From positions 328,603 through 392,602 of the forward strand of contig NZ_JAEMHM010000002.1 of NCBI RefSeq assembly GCF_016458275.1: a DNA stretch of 64,000 nt, read 5' to 3'. This DNA is from Geomesophilobacter sediminis. Lineage in GTDB: Bacteria; Desulfobacterota; Desulfuromonadia; Geobacterales; Geobacteraceae. The notes under the pieces are model-generated. The model ran no database searches, had not been told where the DNA came from, and saw only the letters and a list, made by a program, of their open reading frames with translations. The translations under genes were made by a program, and so were the position numbers. Of this stretch, positions 9,491 through 17,183 are shown piece after piece. Position 1 is the stretch's first letter. Each line of letters starts with the position of its first letter.

Positions 9491-9575
9491 CTTCGGCAAC
9501 CCGGCTGTCCTTCCATCTCTGGGTAGGACCCGTGGCTTTGTGTCCCCCGGTCTCCCGAGGTTTACCTTTATCGGA
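9490..9575 (-). promoter_or_regulatory. GEMM-I (cyclic dinucleotide) riboswitch aptamer
   Basis: On the minus strand the segment contains, in order, GGTAAACC, a short hairpin, GGGACACAAAGCC, a second stem with a loop, GGACAGCC and GGGTTGCCG. These are the conserved blocks of GEMM-I RNAs (GCAAACC, GACGCAAAGCC, receptor stem, GGGTTNCCG). The position equivalent to G20 of the Vibrio Vc2 aptamer is G, and the next base is T instead of C. Ligand could be c-di-GMP or 3',3'-cGAMP. Geobacter is known to use both with this class. Confidence 0.85.
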
Positions 9576-9884
9576 AACAGCTTGTAATTAGAGCACGTCA
9601 CATGGTGACACCCTTTTTATTCAAATTCGATGCCAACAACGCTACTATGGTGCCGACTTGGGCAAGTTACTAAAAGTAAATGTTAATTCGGAGGAACGCG
9701 GCTGCCGGGGCCGGAGGGACTCTGTTGCAGGATTTGAACATCTCAAGCCCCTTGAAGCCGCTTGCTGGGCTTCTTCCGCCGTCTTGTGCCGGATCTGAAC
9801 AAGTTCATACTTTGCGCAGCGGGCGAATGTATTTTTGAGTTGCGGAAAAAGAGCGCGGCTGGTTTTGCATCCATACCACTTTTT

Positions 9885-9932
9885 AAAAAAAGCCCCGTAG
9901 CTGGCGTGGTTAGTGCCGGTTACGGGGCTTTG
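9885..9932 (-). terminator. rho-independent terminator after the giant repeat protein
   Basis: On the minus strand AAAGCCCCGTA and TACGGGGCTTT pair and are followed by a run of T. It lies 38 bases past the stop of the 1861-residue gene. The stretch from 9580 to 9885 holds the upstream region of the riboswitch, with no gene that I can support. Confidence 0.85.
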
Positions 9933-9969
9933 TTCATCGCGGGGCCGCCGTGGGCGCCCCCGGTGGTCC

Positions 9970-12900
9970 CTAGTTCAACGGGCAGCCGAGGTTGTTGTAG
10001 CCGTCCAGCTGGGTGGCCAGGGCGTCGTAGTTTCCGGTGACGACGGCGTTCACTACCGCTGCCTTGATCTGTGCCACGGTGAGCGGAAACCCGGAGATCC
10101 GGCCGTCTTCCGCGTTCAAAAGAGCCGCTGCGGCCTGCCGGGCCAGGTTCTCCACTCCGCCCCCCCCAAGGTTGAGGGCCTGGAGCAGGGTGATGTCCGG
10201 GGTGAAGGCATTGGTCCCGAAAACGCTGTCGAAGTTGTCCGTGGTATGGCTTGCGCTGGGCCAGTTGGCGGTGTGGGTTTTCCAGTATCCCAGCGAACAC
10301 CCCTTGCCGCAGGTCGGGGTCGGGAGCTTGTAGAAACCGAAGTCGACGGTCAGGTCCGAAGCCCGGTTGTCCGCGAGCGTCACCGTCGACGGGGTCGGAT
10401 TGCTGTCGGCGGCCCGGCTGTTCCCCTGAAGGGTGGGGGACGGGGTGAACCCGGCCGGGGTCAGCACCGTCACCGTGTAGGTCCCGGCACAGAGGCCCGA
10501 GAACTGGTAGTGACCATCGGCATCGGTGATGGAGCTCATGCCGTTACTGAGCTTCACCGTCACTCCCGCCAGCCCCGGCTCCTTGCATTCCTGGATCCCG
10601 TTCTTGTTGAGATCGTTCCAGACGTAGTTCCCGATCACGCCGGTGCAGGTGGGCGCCGGGGTCTTGTAGAACCCGAAGTCGATGTTCTGTACCGAACTGG
10701 AACTCGCGGTGAGGGTCACCTTGGCCGGGCTCCCCTTGCTGTCCTTCGCGGTGTTGCCTCCCTGGCCGGTCGGGGACGCGGTGTAGCCGGCGGGAGTGGC
10801 GACGGTGATGGTGTAGTCGCCGGCGCAAAGGCCGGTGAACTGGTAATGGCCCGTGGCGTCGGTGGAGGTCTGGTCGCCGTTGCTGAGCAGGACTGTGATC
10901 CCGGCCAGCCCCGACTCGGTGCTGTCCTGGACGCCGTTCATGTTGGTATCGTTCCAGATGTAGTCACCGATCTTGCCGGTGCAGGCGATACTCGGCTTGG
11001 CGAGTCCGAAATCGGCCGACAGGTTGCTCGCGCTGTCGGAGGTGAGGTTCACCGTCACCGAGGTCGGGGTGGTTGCGCTCCAGCCGCAGGGAGGGCTTAC
11101 CTTGACCGTGTAGCTTCCCTGGCAAAGACCGGTGAACTGGTAGTGTCCGGTCGCGTCGGTGTAGGCGCTCTTCCCGTTGCTCAGGGTGACCTTCACCTTG
11201 GCGATTCCTGCTTCGCCGCCGTTTTGGGCGCCGTTTTTGTTGACGTCGTTCCATACGAAGTCGCCGATGACCCCGGTGCACTGCTGGGGCGGCGTGGTGT
11301 CGCCGCAGTGGGTCGGTCCCCCCGGCAACGTGCCGCTGTTGTAGGCGTCGAGAGTGCCGGTGAGGGTACTCGTCGTGGCGGTGTCCAGCGAGCCGGAGCC
11401 GACCGGCGGGACCACGAGGGCGCCGATCATGGCATCGGCGCTGGTGATCGCCTGTTGGATCGTCGTGGGTACCATGGTGCCGTTGGCGACGTTCAGCTTG
11501 GCCGCGATCAGCTGGTGGGCAAGGGCGATCACTCCGTTACCCGACACCGGCGTGTTAAAAATGGCCAGGAGCTGGGTCTGGGAATAGGAGACGCTTCCCA
11601 GCTTGAGGGTGCTTACCGGCCAGTTGCCGGGGTGGTTTTTCCAGTACCCCTGGGTGAAGGTGCAGGTCTTGGTATTGCAGACCACCCAGGCGTCGTCGCT
11701 GTCGGAAACCTTGTTACCCAGTACATCCTGCCCGATGACCGTGGCGGTGTTGACGAAAGACTGGGTGCAGTACTTGGTAGGCAGGGCCAGCTGGGGAATC
11801 TGGTCGGCGGTCAGGGTGACCGATGCGCCGGCGGCAAGGTTCCCCACTGAGTAACCGGTCACCCCTACCGTCGGGTCGGTCACCGTCACGCCGGTGAGGT
11901 CGGTCTGGCCGCAGTTGGTTACCAGGAACCGGTAGGCCAGCGGGGACTGGCGGACGTGGCCTTGGTAGTACTCCCCGGCGTCATAGGTGTCGTCATTGTC
12001 GTCATCGTCCTTGTCGACGTCCTGGATGTACGCCTCGTCGGAGTCGTCGTGGGAGATGCCGAGCTTCAGCTTCTTGAGGAGATCGAGGATCCCTCCCTGG
12101 GAAAGGGTGCCGTTGGCGAGCTTGGAGAGGAAGTCGTCACCGCTGTCGGTGGTCTTGGTGGTGATCCCCATCGTGGCGCCGGTTTCCTCGGTGTCCGCAT
12201 CCAGCCAGACCGGGACGCAGGTCGGTGCCGCCGGGATCTTGCAGTAGTCGTCCTTGTTGTCGTCGCTGTTGCAATAGCCGTGGTCGCAGTCGGACTTGGA
12301 GCAATGGGTCCCCTTCGATTCGGAACTGCCGCAGTGGGACTGCTTCAGGGTGACCTCATGACAGTAGCTGAGCTTGGTCTGGTAGGTATTGGCGCAGTAG
12401 CTTTGATCGCAGTCGCTGCGCTTGCAGTAGTCGTCCTTGGTTTCGTCGGTCTTGCAGTGCTTGTCCTTGGAGCCGGTGACGGTGCAGGTGGTGCTGACCT
12501 GCTTCTTGATGCTGACGCAGGCCTGGGCGTTGACGCCGCAGGTCGCGTTGGAATTGGCCGAGACGGCACTGGCACTGAGGGAGCCGGATGCGGTGCAGCT
12601 GATGGTGTCGGTCGAGGTTCCCGACGTCGGAACGTAGCTCCCGGTCAAGGTGGCGCTGGCACCCGGTGCCAGGGTCGTCGGCACCCCGGTCAGAACCGCG
12701 CCCTGGCTGTCGGTGCAGTTAAAGCCGGCAAGCGATTCGTTGCCGGTGTTGGTGAGCAGGCCGCTGATGCCGATCGGCTGTCCGGGGGCCGAAGCGTTGC
12801 TGCAGGATTCGGTCAGCGTCAGCGACGGGGCGGTCAGTACCTGGCAGGTGGCGCTCGAGGTGCCGGTCACCGCGGTCGCGTTGGTGATCCCGTAGCCAGA

Positions 12901-15555
12901 GCAGGTTACCATGTCGGTGGAGGGGCTGAGGGACGTGACGTAGCCGCCGGTCATGGTGGCGCTGGCACCCGGTGCCAGGGAGGTCGGCACGTTGGTCAGG
13001 CTACCTCCTTTGCTGTCACTGCAGACGATCCCGGTGATGGTGTCGTTGCCGGTGTTGCTGATCACCGCGCTGATGCCGATCGGCAGTCCCGGTGCGCCGG
13101 CGTTGGCGCAGCTGTCGTTGATGGTCCAGGTCACCTTGGTGTCGATCCCGCAGGTGGCACTGGAATTTGCCGAGACCGAAGCGCTGTTGATGGCGCCGGT
13201 GGCGCTGCAGGTGACGGTATCGCTGGAGTTGCTGCCGGTCGGGATGTAGCTCCCGGTGATCGGGGCGCTGGCCCCCGGGGCCAGGGTGGCCGGAACACCG
13301 GCGAAGACCGCCCCTTTGCTGTCGGTGCAGCTCAAGCCGGAGAGCGGTTCGTTGCCGGTGTTGGTGATCACGCCGGTCAGAGTGATCGCCTGTCCCGGTG
13401 CGGCAGCGTTGCTGCACGACTCGCTCACCGTGAAGACGGGCTTGGTATCGATGCCGCAGGTGGCGCTGGAGTTGGCCGAGACCGAAGCGCTGTTGATGCC
13501 GCCGGTGGCACTGCAGGTGATGGTATCGCTGGAGTTGCTCCCGGTCGGGACGTAGCTCCCGGTGATCGGGGCGGAGGCCCCCGGGGCGAGGGTCGCCGGG
13601 ATGCCGGCAAGGACCGCTCCCTTGCTGTCGCTGCAGCTGAAGCCGCTCAAGGTTTCGTTGCCGGTGTTGGCAATGACGCCGGTCAGGGTGATCGGCTGTC
13701 CCGGCGCGGGGGCGTTGCTGCACGACTCGCTCACCGTGAAGGCGGGCTTGGTATCGATGCCGCAGGTGGCGCTGGAGTTGGCCGAGACGGAAGCGCTGTT
13801 GATGGCTCCGGTGGCACTGCAGGTGATGGTATCGCTGGAGTTGCTCCCGGTCGGGACGTAGCTCCCGGTGATCGGGGCGGAAGCTCCCGGGGCGAGGGTG
13901 GCCGGGATGCCGGCAAGGACCGCCCCTTTGCTGTCGGTGCAACTGAAGCCGTTCAAGGTTTCGTTGCCGGTGTTGGCAATGACGCCGGTCAGGGTGATCG
14001 GCTGTCCCGGTGCGGGGGCGTTGCTGCACGACTCGCTCACCGTGAAGGCGGGCTTGGTAACGATGCCGCAGGTGGCGTTGGCGTTTGCCGAGACGGTGAC
14101 GCTGTTGATGGCGCCGGTAGCGCTGCAGCTGATGGTGTCACCGGAGTTGCTCCCGGTCGGGACGTAGCTGCCGCTGATCGAGGCGGCGCTGCCCGGAGCG
14201 AGGGTGGCCGGCACACCGGTGATGGCGGCGCCTTTGCTGTCCGTGCAGCTGAAGCCGGTGAGGGTTTCGTTGCCGGTGTTGGTGATGGTGCCGGTCAAGG
14301 TGATCGGCTGTCCCGGAGCCGGCGCGTTGCTGCAGGATTCCGTCACCGTGAAGGCGGGGGCCGTCTTGATGCTGCAGGTGGTCGAAGCGTTGGCGCTGAC
14401 GACGAGGTTGTCCATCCCCCCCTTCGCGGAGCAAGTGACGATGTCGGTGGAATTGCTCCCGGTCGGGACGTAGCTTGCGCTGATCGAGGCGGTGGCGCCC
14501 GGGGCCAGGGTTGCCGGCACCCCGGCGATCACCGTGCCCTTGCTGTCGGTGCAGGTTACGTCGGTGAGGAGTTCGTTGCCGCTATTGGCGACCAGGCCGG
14601 TCAGGGTGATGGGCTGCCCCGGGGCCGGGGCATCGCCGCAGTAAGCCGTGACGCTGATTGCCGGGGTGGCGATGACGTTGCAGGTAGCCTGGCTGGTCGC
14701 CGTGATGGATACCTGGCTGCCGTTGCCGGTTGCCGAGCAGTTGACCGCGCTGGAGGAAGGGGTCCCGGTCGGGGTGTAGCTGCCGGTGATGGTTGCCGAG
14801 GCCCCGACGTCGAGGGTTCCCGGGGTGCCCGAAATGGCGCTCTCCGGCGTGCTGGTGCAGGTAATGCTGGTCAGAGCCTCGCTGCCGGTGTTGGTCAAGA
14901 CGGCGGAGAAGGCGATCGGCCCCGATCCGGTTGCATCGGTACAGGTTTCTGCTAAAGACATGTACGGCCCGGCAAGGGTCCCGATGGTCCCCTTGGCGTT
15001 TCCCTGGAACCCGGCCGCGAAGGAGCCGTTGAACGTGGAGCTCTCGCTGGTCAGGGTGACCCCGATGTCCTTACCGGTGAAGGCGGATTTCAGGGTCCCA
15101 TCGGTGGTGGAGAAACGGAAGTCAAAGGTGTCGGTCGTGGTGGTGCTGTTGAAAAAGCCGAAGGCCGTGGGCTTGCCGGTGAGGAGCGTGCCGGTGTAGG
15201 TTTGTCCCCCGGCCACGACGGTCCCGATGACCGTGATGTTGTCTCCCGCCACATTGGGGATGAGCTTCCCCGTAGCGTCCAGGTGGACGGTGATGCTGAG
15301 ACTTTTGGTGCCGTTGACCAGAACCGGCGTCGCGGTCGACGAGGCACGGTAGGAGAGCGGGGCCGCGGTGACGGTGAGTACCCCGGTAGTGCCGTCGTAA
15401 CTGTAGGTGGTTGCCGGAGTGACGCTGCCGATGTTGTAGCTGATCTGCGGATATCCAGGCTGCACGCCCAACAAAGCAGCAAACGCGGTTCCCGTAAATG
15501 CCGTTACTATGGTTGCCGCGAAAAGAAGCGCGAGCGAATTGAATTTCAATGCCAT
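9970..15555 (-). CDS. giant secreted repeat protein (1861 residues)
   Basis: The product has a signal peptide (ATG at 15555 behind GAGGGAAA; a longer frame upstream has no good ribosome site). An N-terminal domain of about 200 residues resembles the exported protein encoded at 16379-16930. Eight tandem units of about 102 residues follow, each with SCSNAPAPGQPITLTG and a pair of TC/SC motifs, resembling DUF11/CARDB-like beta-sandwich repeats. Next come a cysteine ladder (residues 1024-1105), a DUF11-like domain and a TQGYWKNHPGNWP module. Three SdrD/Cna-B-like domains (GDFVWNDVNKNG type) and a final GYWKTHTANWP module complete it. It lacks a PEP-CTERM tail. The design suggests a rod-like adhesin or matrix protein. 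It is last in a minus-strand run read from a sigma-54 promoter. Confidence 0.85.
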   Translation of the reverse strand: MALKFNSLALLFAATIVTAFTGTAFAALLGVQPGYPQISYNIGSVTPATTYSYDGTTGVLTVTAAPLSYRASSTATPVLVNGTKSLSITVHLDATGKLIPNVAGDNITVIGTVVAGGQTYTGTLLTGKPTAFGFFNSTTTTDTFDFRFSTTDGTLKSAFTGKDIGVTLTSESSTFNGSFAAGFQGNAKGTIGTLAGPYMSLAETCTDATGSGPIAFSAVLTNTGSEALTSITCTSTPESAISGTPGTLDVGASATITGSYTPTGTPSSSAVNCSATGNGSQVSITATSQATCNVIATPAISVTAYCGDAPAPGQPITLTGLVANSGNELLTDVTCTDSKGTVIAGVPATLAPGATASISASYVPTGSNSTDIVTCSAKGGMDNLVVSANASTTCSIKTAPAFTVTESCSNAPAPGQPITLTGTITNTGNETLTGFSCTDSKGAAITGVPATLAPGSAASISGSYVPTGSNSGDTISCSATGAINSVTVSANANATCGIVTKPAFTVSESCSNAPAPGQPITLTGVIANTGNETLNGFSCTDSKGAVLAGIPATLAPGASAPITGSYVPTGSNSSDTITCSATGAINSASVSANSSATCGIDTKPAFTVSESCSNAPAPGQPITLTGVIANTGNETLSGFSCSDSKGAVLAGIPATLAPGASAPITGSYVPTGSNSSDTITCSATGGINSASVSANSSATCGIDTKPVFTVSESCSNAAAPGQAITLTGVITNTGNEPLSGLSCTDSKGAVFAGVPATLAPGASAPITGSYIPTGSNSSDTVTCSATGAINSASVSANSSATCGIDTKVTWTINDSCANAGAPGLPIGISAVISNTGNDTITGIVCSDSKGGSLTNVPTSLAPGASATMTGGYVTSLSPSTDMVTCSGYGITNATAVTGTSSATCQVLTAPSLTLTESCSNASAPGQPIGISGLLTNTGNESLAGFNCTDSQGAVLTGVPTTLAPGASATLTGSYVPTSGTSTDTISCTASGSLSASAVSANSNATCGVNAQACVSIKKQVSTTCTVTGSKDKHCKTDETKDDYCKRSDCDQSYCANTYQTKLSYCHEVTLKQSHCGSSESKGTHCSKSDCDHGYCNSDDNKDDYCKIPAAPTCVPVWLDADTEETGATMGITTKTTDSGDDFLSKLANGTLSQGGILDLLKKLKLGISHDDSDEAYIQDVDKDDDDNDDTYDAGEYYQGHVRQSPLAYRFLVTNCGQTDLTGVTVTDPTVGVTGYSVGNLAAGASVTLTADQIPQLALPTKYCTQSFVNTATVIGQDVLGNKVSDSDDAWVVCNTKTCTFTQGYWKNHPGNWPVSTLKLGSVSYSQTQLLAIFNTPVSGNGVIALAHQLIAAKLNVANGTMVPTTIQQAITSADAMIGALVVPPVGSGSLDTATTSTLTGTLDAYNSGTLPGGPTHCGDTTPPQQCTGVIGDFVWNDVNKNGAQNGGEAGIAKVKVTLSNGKSAYTDATGHYQFTGLCQGSYTVKVSPPCGWSATTPTSVTVNLTSDSASNLSADFGLAKPSIACTGKIGDYIWNDTNMNGVQDSTESGLAGITVLLSNGDQTSTDATGHYQFTGLCAGDYTITVATPAGYTASPTGQGGNTAKDSKGSPAKVTLTASSSSVQNIDFGFYKTPAPTCTGVIGNYVWNDLNKNGIQECKEPGLAGVTVKLSNGMSSITDADGHYQFSGLCAGTYTVTVLTPAGFTPSPTLQGNSRAADSNPTPSTVTLADNRASDLTVDFGFYKLPTPTCGKGCSLGYWKTHTANWPSASHTTDNFDSVFGTNAFTPDITLLQALNLGGGGVENLARQAAAALLNAEDGRISGFPLTVAQIKAAVVNAVVTGNYDALATQLDGYNNLGCPLN
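12241..12486 (-). other. cysteine ladder within the giant repeat protein
   Basis: Residues 1024-1105 carry eleven cysteines at 1024, 1034, 1044, 1049, 1054, 1065, 1075, 1085, 1090, 1095 and 1105. The spacing is a strict 10 or 5 (11 once), and the block is an internal duplication of 41 residues. The segment is rich in Lys, Asp and Ser. There is no CXXCH haem motif. Confidence 0.75.
12530..14970 (-). repeat. eight tandem units of about 306 bp inside the giant gene
   Basis: Units recur every 306 bases, for example at 13256, 13562 and 13868, and code for about 102 residues each. The central three or four are nearly identical at both DNA and protein level, and the outer ones are diverged. This pattern indicates recent unit duplication or gene conversion in the middle of the array. 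Confidence 0.85.
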
Positions 15556-15656
15556 GGTAGTTTCCCTCTGGTTGCCCGGCACATCCAGGGCACGATTCCG
15601 CCATTCTGGGTGAGCGACCCCGGACAGCGTGGTGCGCATGCGGTGCAGCGCCGGAC

Positions 15657-16310
15657 TCAGCCTCTACGGGTGCTTTTGCGCAGCCGGGCGAGGAACAGGC
15701 CGGCGCCGCCGAAGAGCAGCAGGGTCACGGTACCCGGTTCGGGAACCGGTGCCGGGTGGGTGTCGGAGACGGCATCGCTGAACTCGTAATTGTTGAAACT
15801 GGCGCCGAAACCATCGGTGGCGAGATCGAAGCCGCTGTTGCCGAGAATCACGAGTACCTGGGAGCCGAAATCGTCTTTGAGCGATCCGCCGACGTTGTTG
15901 AAAAGAAACTGCATCACGGGATCGTTCTTGTCATAGCCGAGGGCGATCAGGTTGCCGGTAAGAAGCGGCGTGGACGGGTCGTTGATGTTTTCGATATCGA
16001 GACTGCCCGAGGAAAAGACGCCGCTGTGTGAGATGGCGGCGGTAAGGCTGAAGCTGGAGAGGAAATAGGCGTCGGTAAGCGAGCTGCTGTCGCTGCTCTT
16101 CTGATAGGTGTTGACGTACCCGTTGGCGGTGAAGGTGCTGCTGCCGTAGTCGTAGCCGACTCCGATGAAGGCGCTGTTGAGGTCGGGGAAGTAGGTGTAC
16201 GGGACATTGATCTGCGTCGCGCCGGCCGGGACGGCCGCAAAAGTTGCCGCCAAAAGGGCGATGAAAAGCAGGAGCATCCTGAGGCAACGGCGGGTATGGT
16301 TCAGTGTCAT
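15657..16310 (-). CDS. PEP-CTERM domain exported protein
   Basis: This 217-residue protein has a signal peptide ending in PAGA-TQ and a C-terminal exosortase signal PVPEPGTVTLLLFGGAGLFL followed by the basic tail ARLRKSTRRG. The body contains short stretches similar to its upstream neighbour, such as SSTFTANGYVNTY against KSFTAQGYAEQIT. The two genes are therefore probably paralogues, one with and one without a sorting tail. The ATG follows GGAGGAAT. It lies between the 16379-16930 gene and the giant gene, all on the minus strand with gaps of 68 and 101 bases, suggesting one transcription unit. No enzyme domain is recognised. Confidence 0.85.
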   Translation of the reverse strand: MTLNHTRRCLRMLLLFIALLAATFAAVPAGATQINVPYTYFPDLNSAFIGVGYDYGSSTFTANGYVNTYQKSSDSSSLTDAYFLSSFSLTAAISHSGVFSSGSLDIENINDPSTPLLTGNLIALGYDKNDPVMQFLFNNVGGSLKDDFGSQVLVILGNSGFDLATDGFGASFNNYEFSDAVSDTHPAPVPEPGTVTLLLFGGAGLFLARLRKSTRRG

Positions 16311-16378
16311 GATAATTCCTCCCTCTTTTTCGATCTGATTGATTACGTATCGATAGCTATGAAAGATCTATTGCTGGC

Positions 16379-16930
16379 CTACCAGCCGATGCCGGCAACG
16401 GCGATGGAATTGCTGGTGAAGTCCTGCAGCATACTCCCCTGGTAACCGGAGAAGGTGAGTATGACCTTCAGGACCGGGCCGAACTGGGATGCCAGCGCCC
16501 CATCAGTGGTGGCGAACTGGAATTCGATGGGCCCGCCTGCCTCGCCCAAACCGTGGGCTTGGAGGGTGCCGTTGAGCAGGAGCCCCGGTGCCACGCTCAG
16601 TGAAGGGACCTCGCCGTTGATGGTCAGGGTTCCCGAGGTCACGTTGCCGTCGTTGTCGATGGTCGCGGTGATGGTGAAGGTGCCGTTGACGATGGTGGCG
16701 GGAGCCGTGGAACCGTTGGTGATCTGTTCGGCGTACCCCTGGGCGGTAAACGACTTGCTGGCGGCAACGTAGTTCACGTCAATGAAATCGGCGACCAGGT
16801 TCGGTGTCGTCTGCAGGCTCAGGTCCAGGGGCGCGGCATCGGCATTGCCGGCTGAATTGACCGCCACGAGAGCCATCACGACTGCCAATGCACGAACCAG
16901 TATGCGTGCCTGACGGATGAATCGGGACAT
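16379..16930 (-). CDS. exported protein of unknown function, related to its two downstream neighbours
   Basis: This 183-residue protein has a signal peptide ending near GNADA-AP and ends in IAVAGIGW with no PEP-CTERM tail. The middle (GTFTITATIDNDGNVTSGTL, then LLNGTLQAHGLG and FQFATTDGALASQFG) resembles the N-terminal domain of the giant protein at 9970-15555. There the corresponding pieces are GFFNSTTTTDTFDF and FRFSTTDGTLKSAF. I recognise no catalytic motif. The ATG follows GGAGGT. It is the first gene after a sigma-54 promoter at 17034-17049, so it probably leads a PrsR-controlled operon of three secreted proteins. Confidence 0.8.
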   Translation of the reverse strand: MSRFIRQARILVRALAVVMALVAVNSAGNADAAPLDLSLQTTPNLVADFIDVNYVAASKSFTAQGYAEQITNGSTAPATIVNGTFTITATIDNDGNVTSGTLTINGEVPSLSVAPGLLLNGTLQAHGLGEAGGPIEFQFATTDGALASQFGPVLKVILTFSGYQGSMLQDFTSNSIAVAGIGW

Positions 16931-17033
16931 GTTGAGTACCTCCAGGGTGCGGCTATCGTACCAGTTGTTTCGGCTGGTTCGCCGAAGATGCGTAAGCGGA
17001 GCGTCTTTGGGCGTAGGTTAGTGACATCGTTTG

Positions 17034-17049
17034 AGCAAGGATGGTGCCA
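17034..17049 (-). promoter_or_regulatory. sigma-54 (RpoN) promoter
   Basis: The minus strand reads TGGCAC, CATCC, TTGCT, an exact -24/-12 pair. It lies about 105 bases upstream of the gene starting at 16930 and has the same element sequence as the promoter at 6581. Confidence 0.9.
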
Positions 17050-17112
17050 TGAAGGGGAATGCCGAGATTGCAATAGTTGCCATCGCTTTTATCGTTGAGC
17101 AGGTGGGAAATG

Positions 17113-17130
17113 TGTAAGGAGTATCGACAG
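17113..17130 (-). promoter_or_regulatory. candidate PrsR enhancer dyad, copy 3
   Basis: TGTAAGGAGTATCGACAG matches the two dyads before the PEP-CTERM gene at most positions, including TGT and CGACA. It lies 64 bases upstream of the -24 element of this promoter, close to the 69 bp seen at the other promoter. Confidence 0.5.
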
Positions 17131-17183
17131 CCGTTATGGAAACTTTTACAGTGCGGGCTACGTCAAATCACGGAGAATGACCC

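Noticed and set aside
9913..11850. 645-codon frame on the plus strand
   Set aside because: Antisense to the Cna-B-like part of the giant gene and lacking any motif.
11956..14955. 999-codon open frame on the plus strand
   Set aside because: It is antisense to the 306-bp repeat array of the giant protein. It stays open because of the repeat composition, has no ribosome site and has no recognisable domain.
12530..14970. CRISPR-like periodic repeats
   Set aside because: The 306-bp units are coding and contiguous with no spacers of unique sequence.
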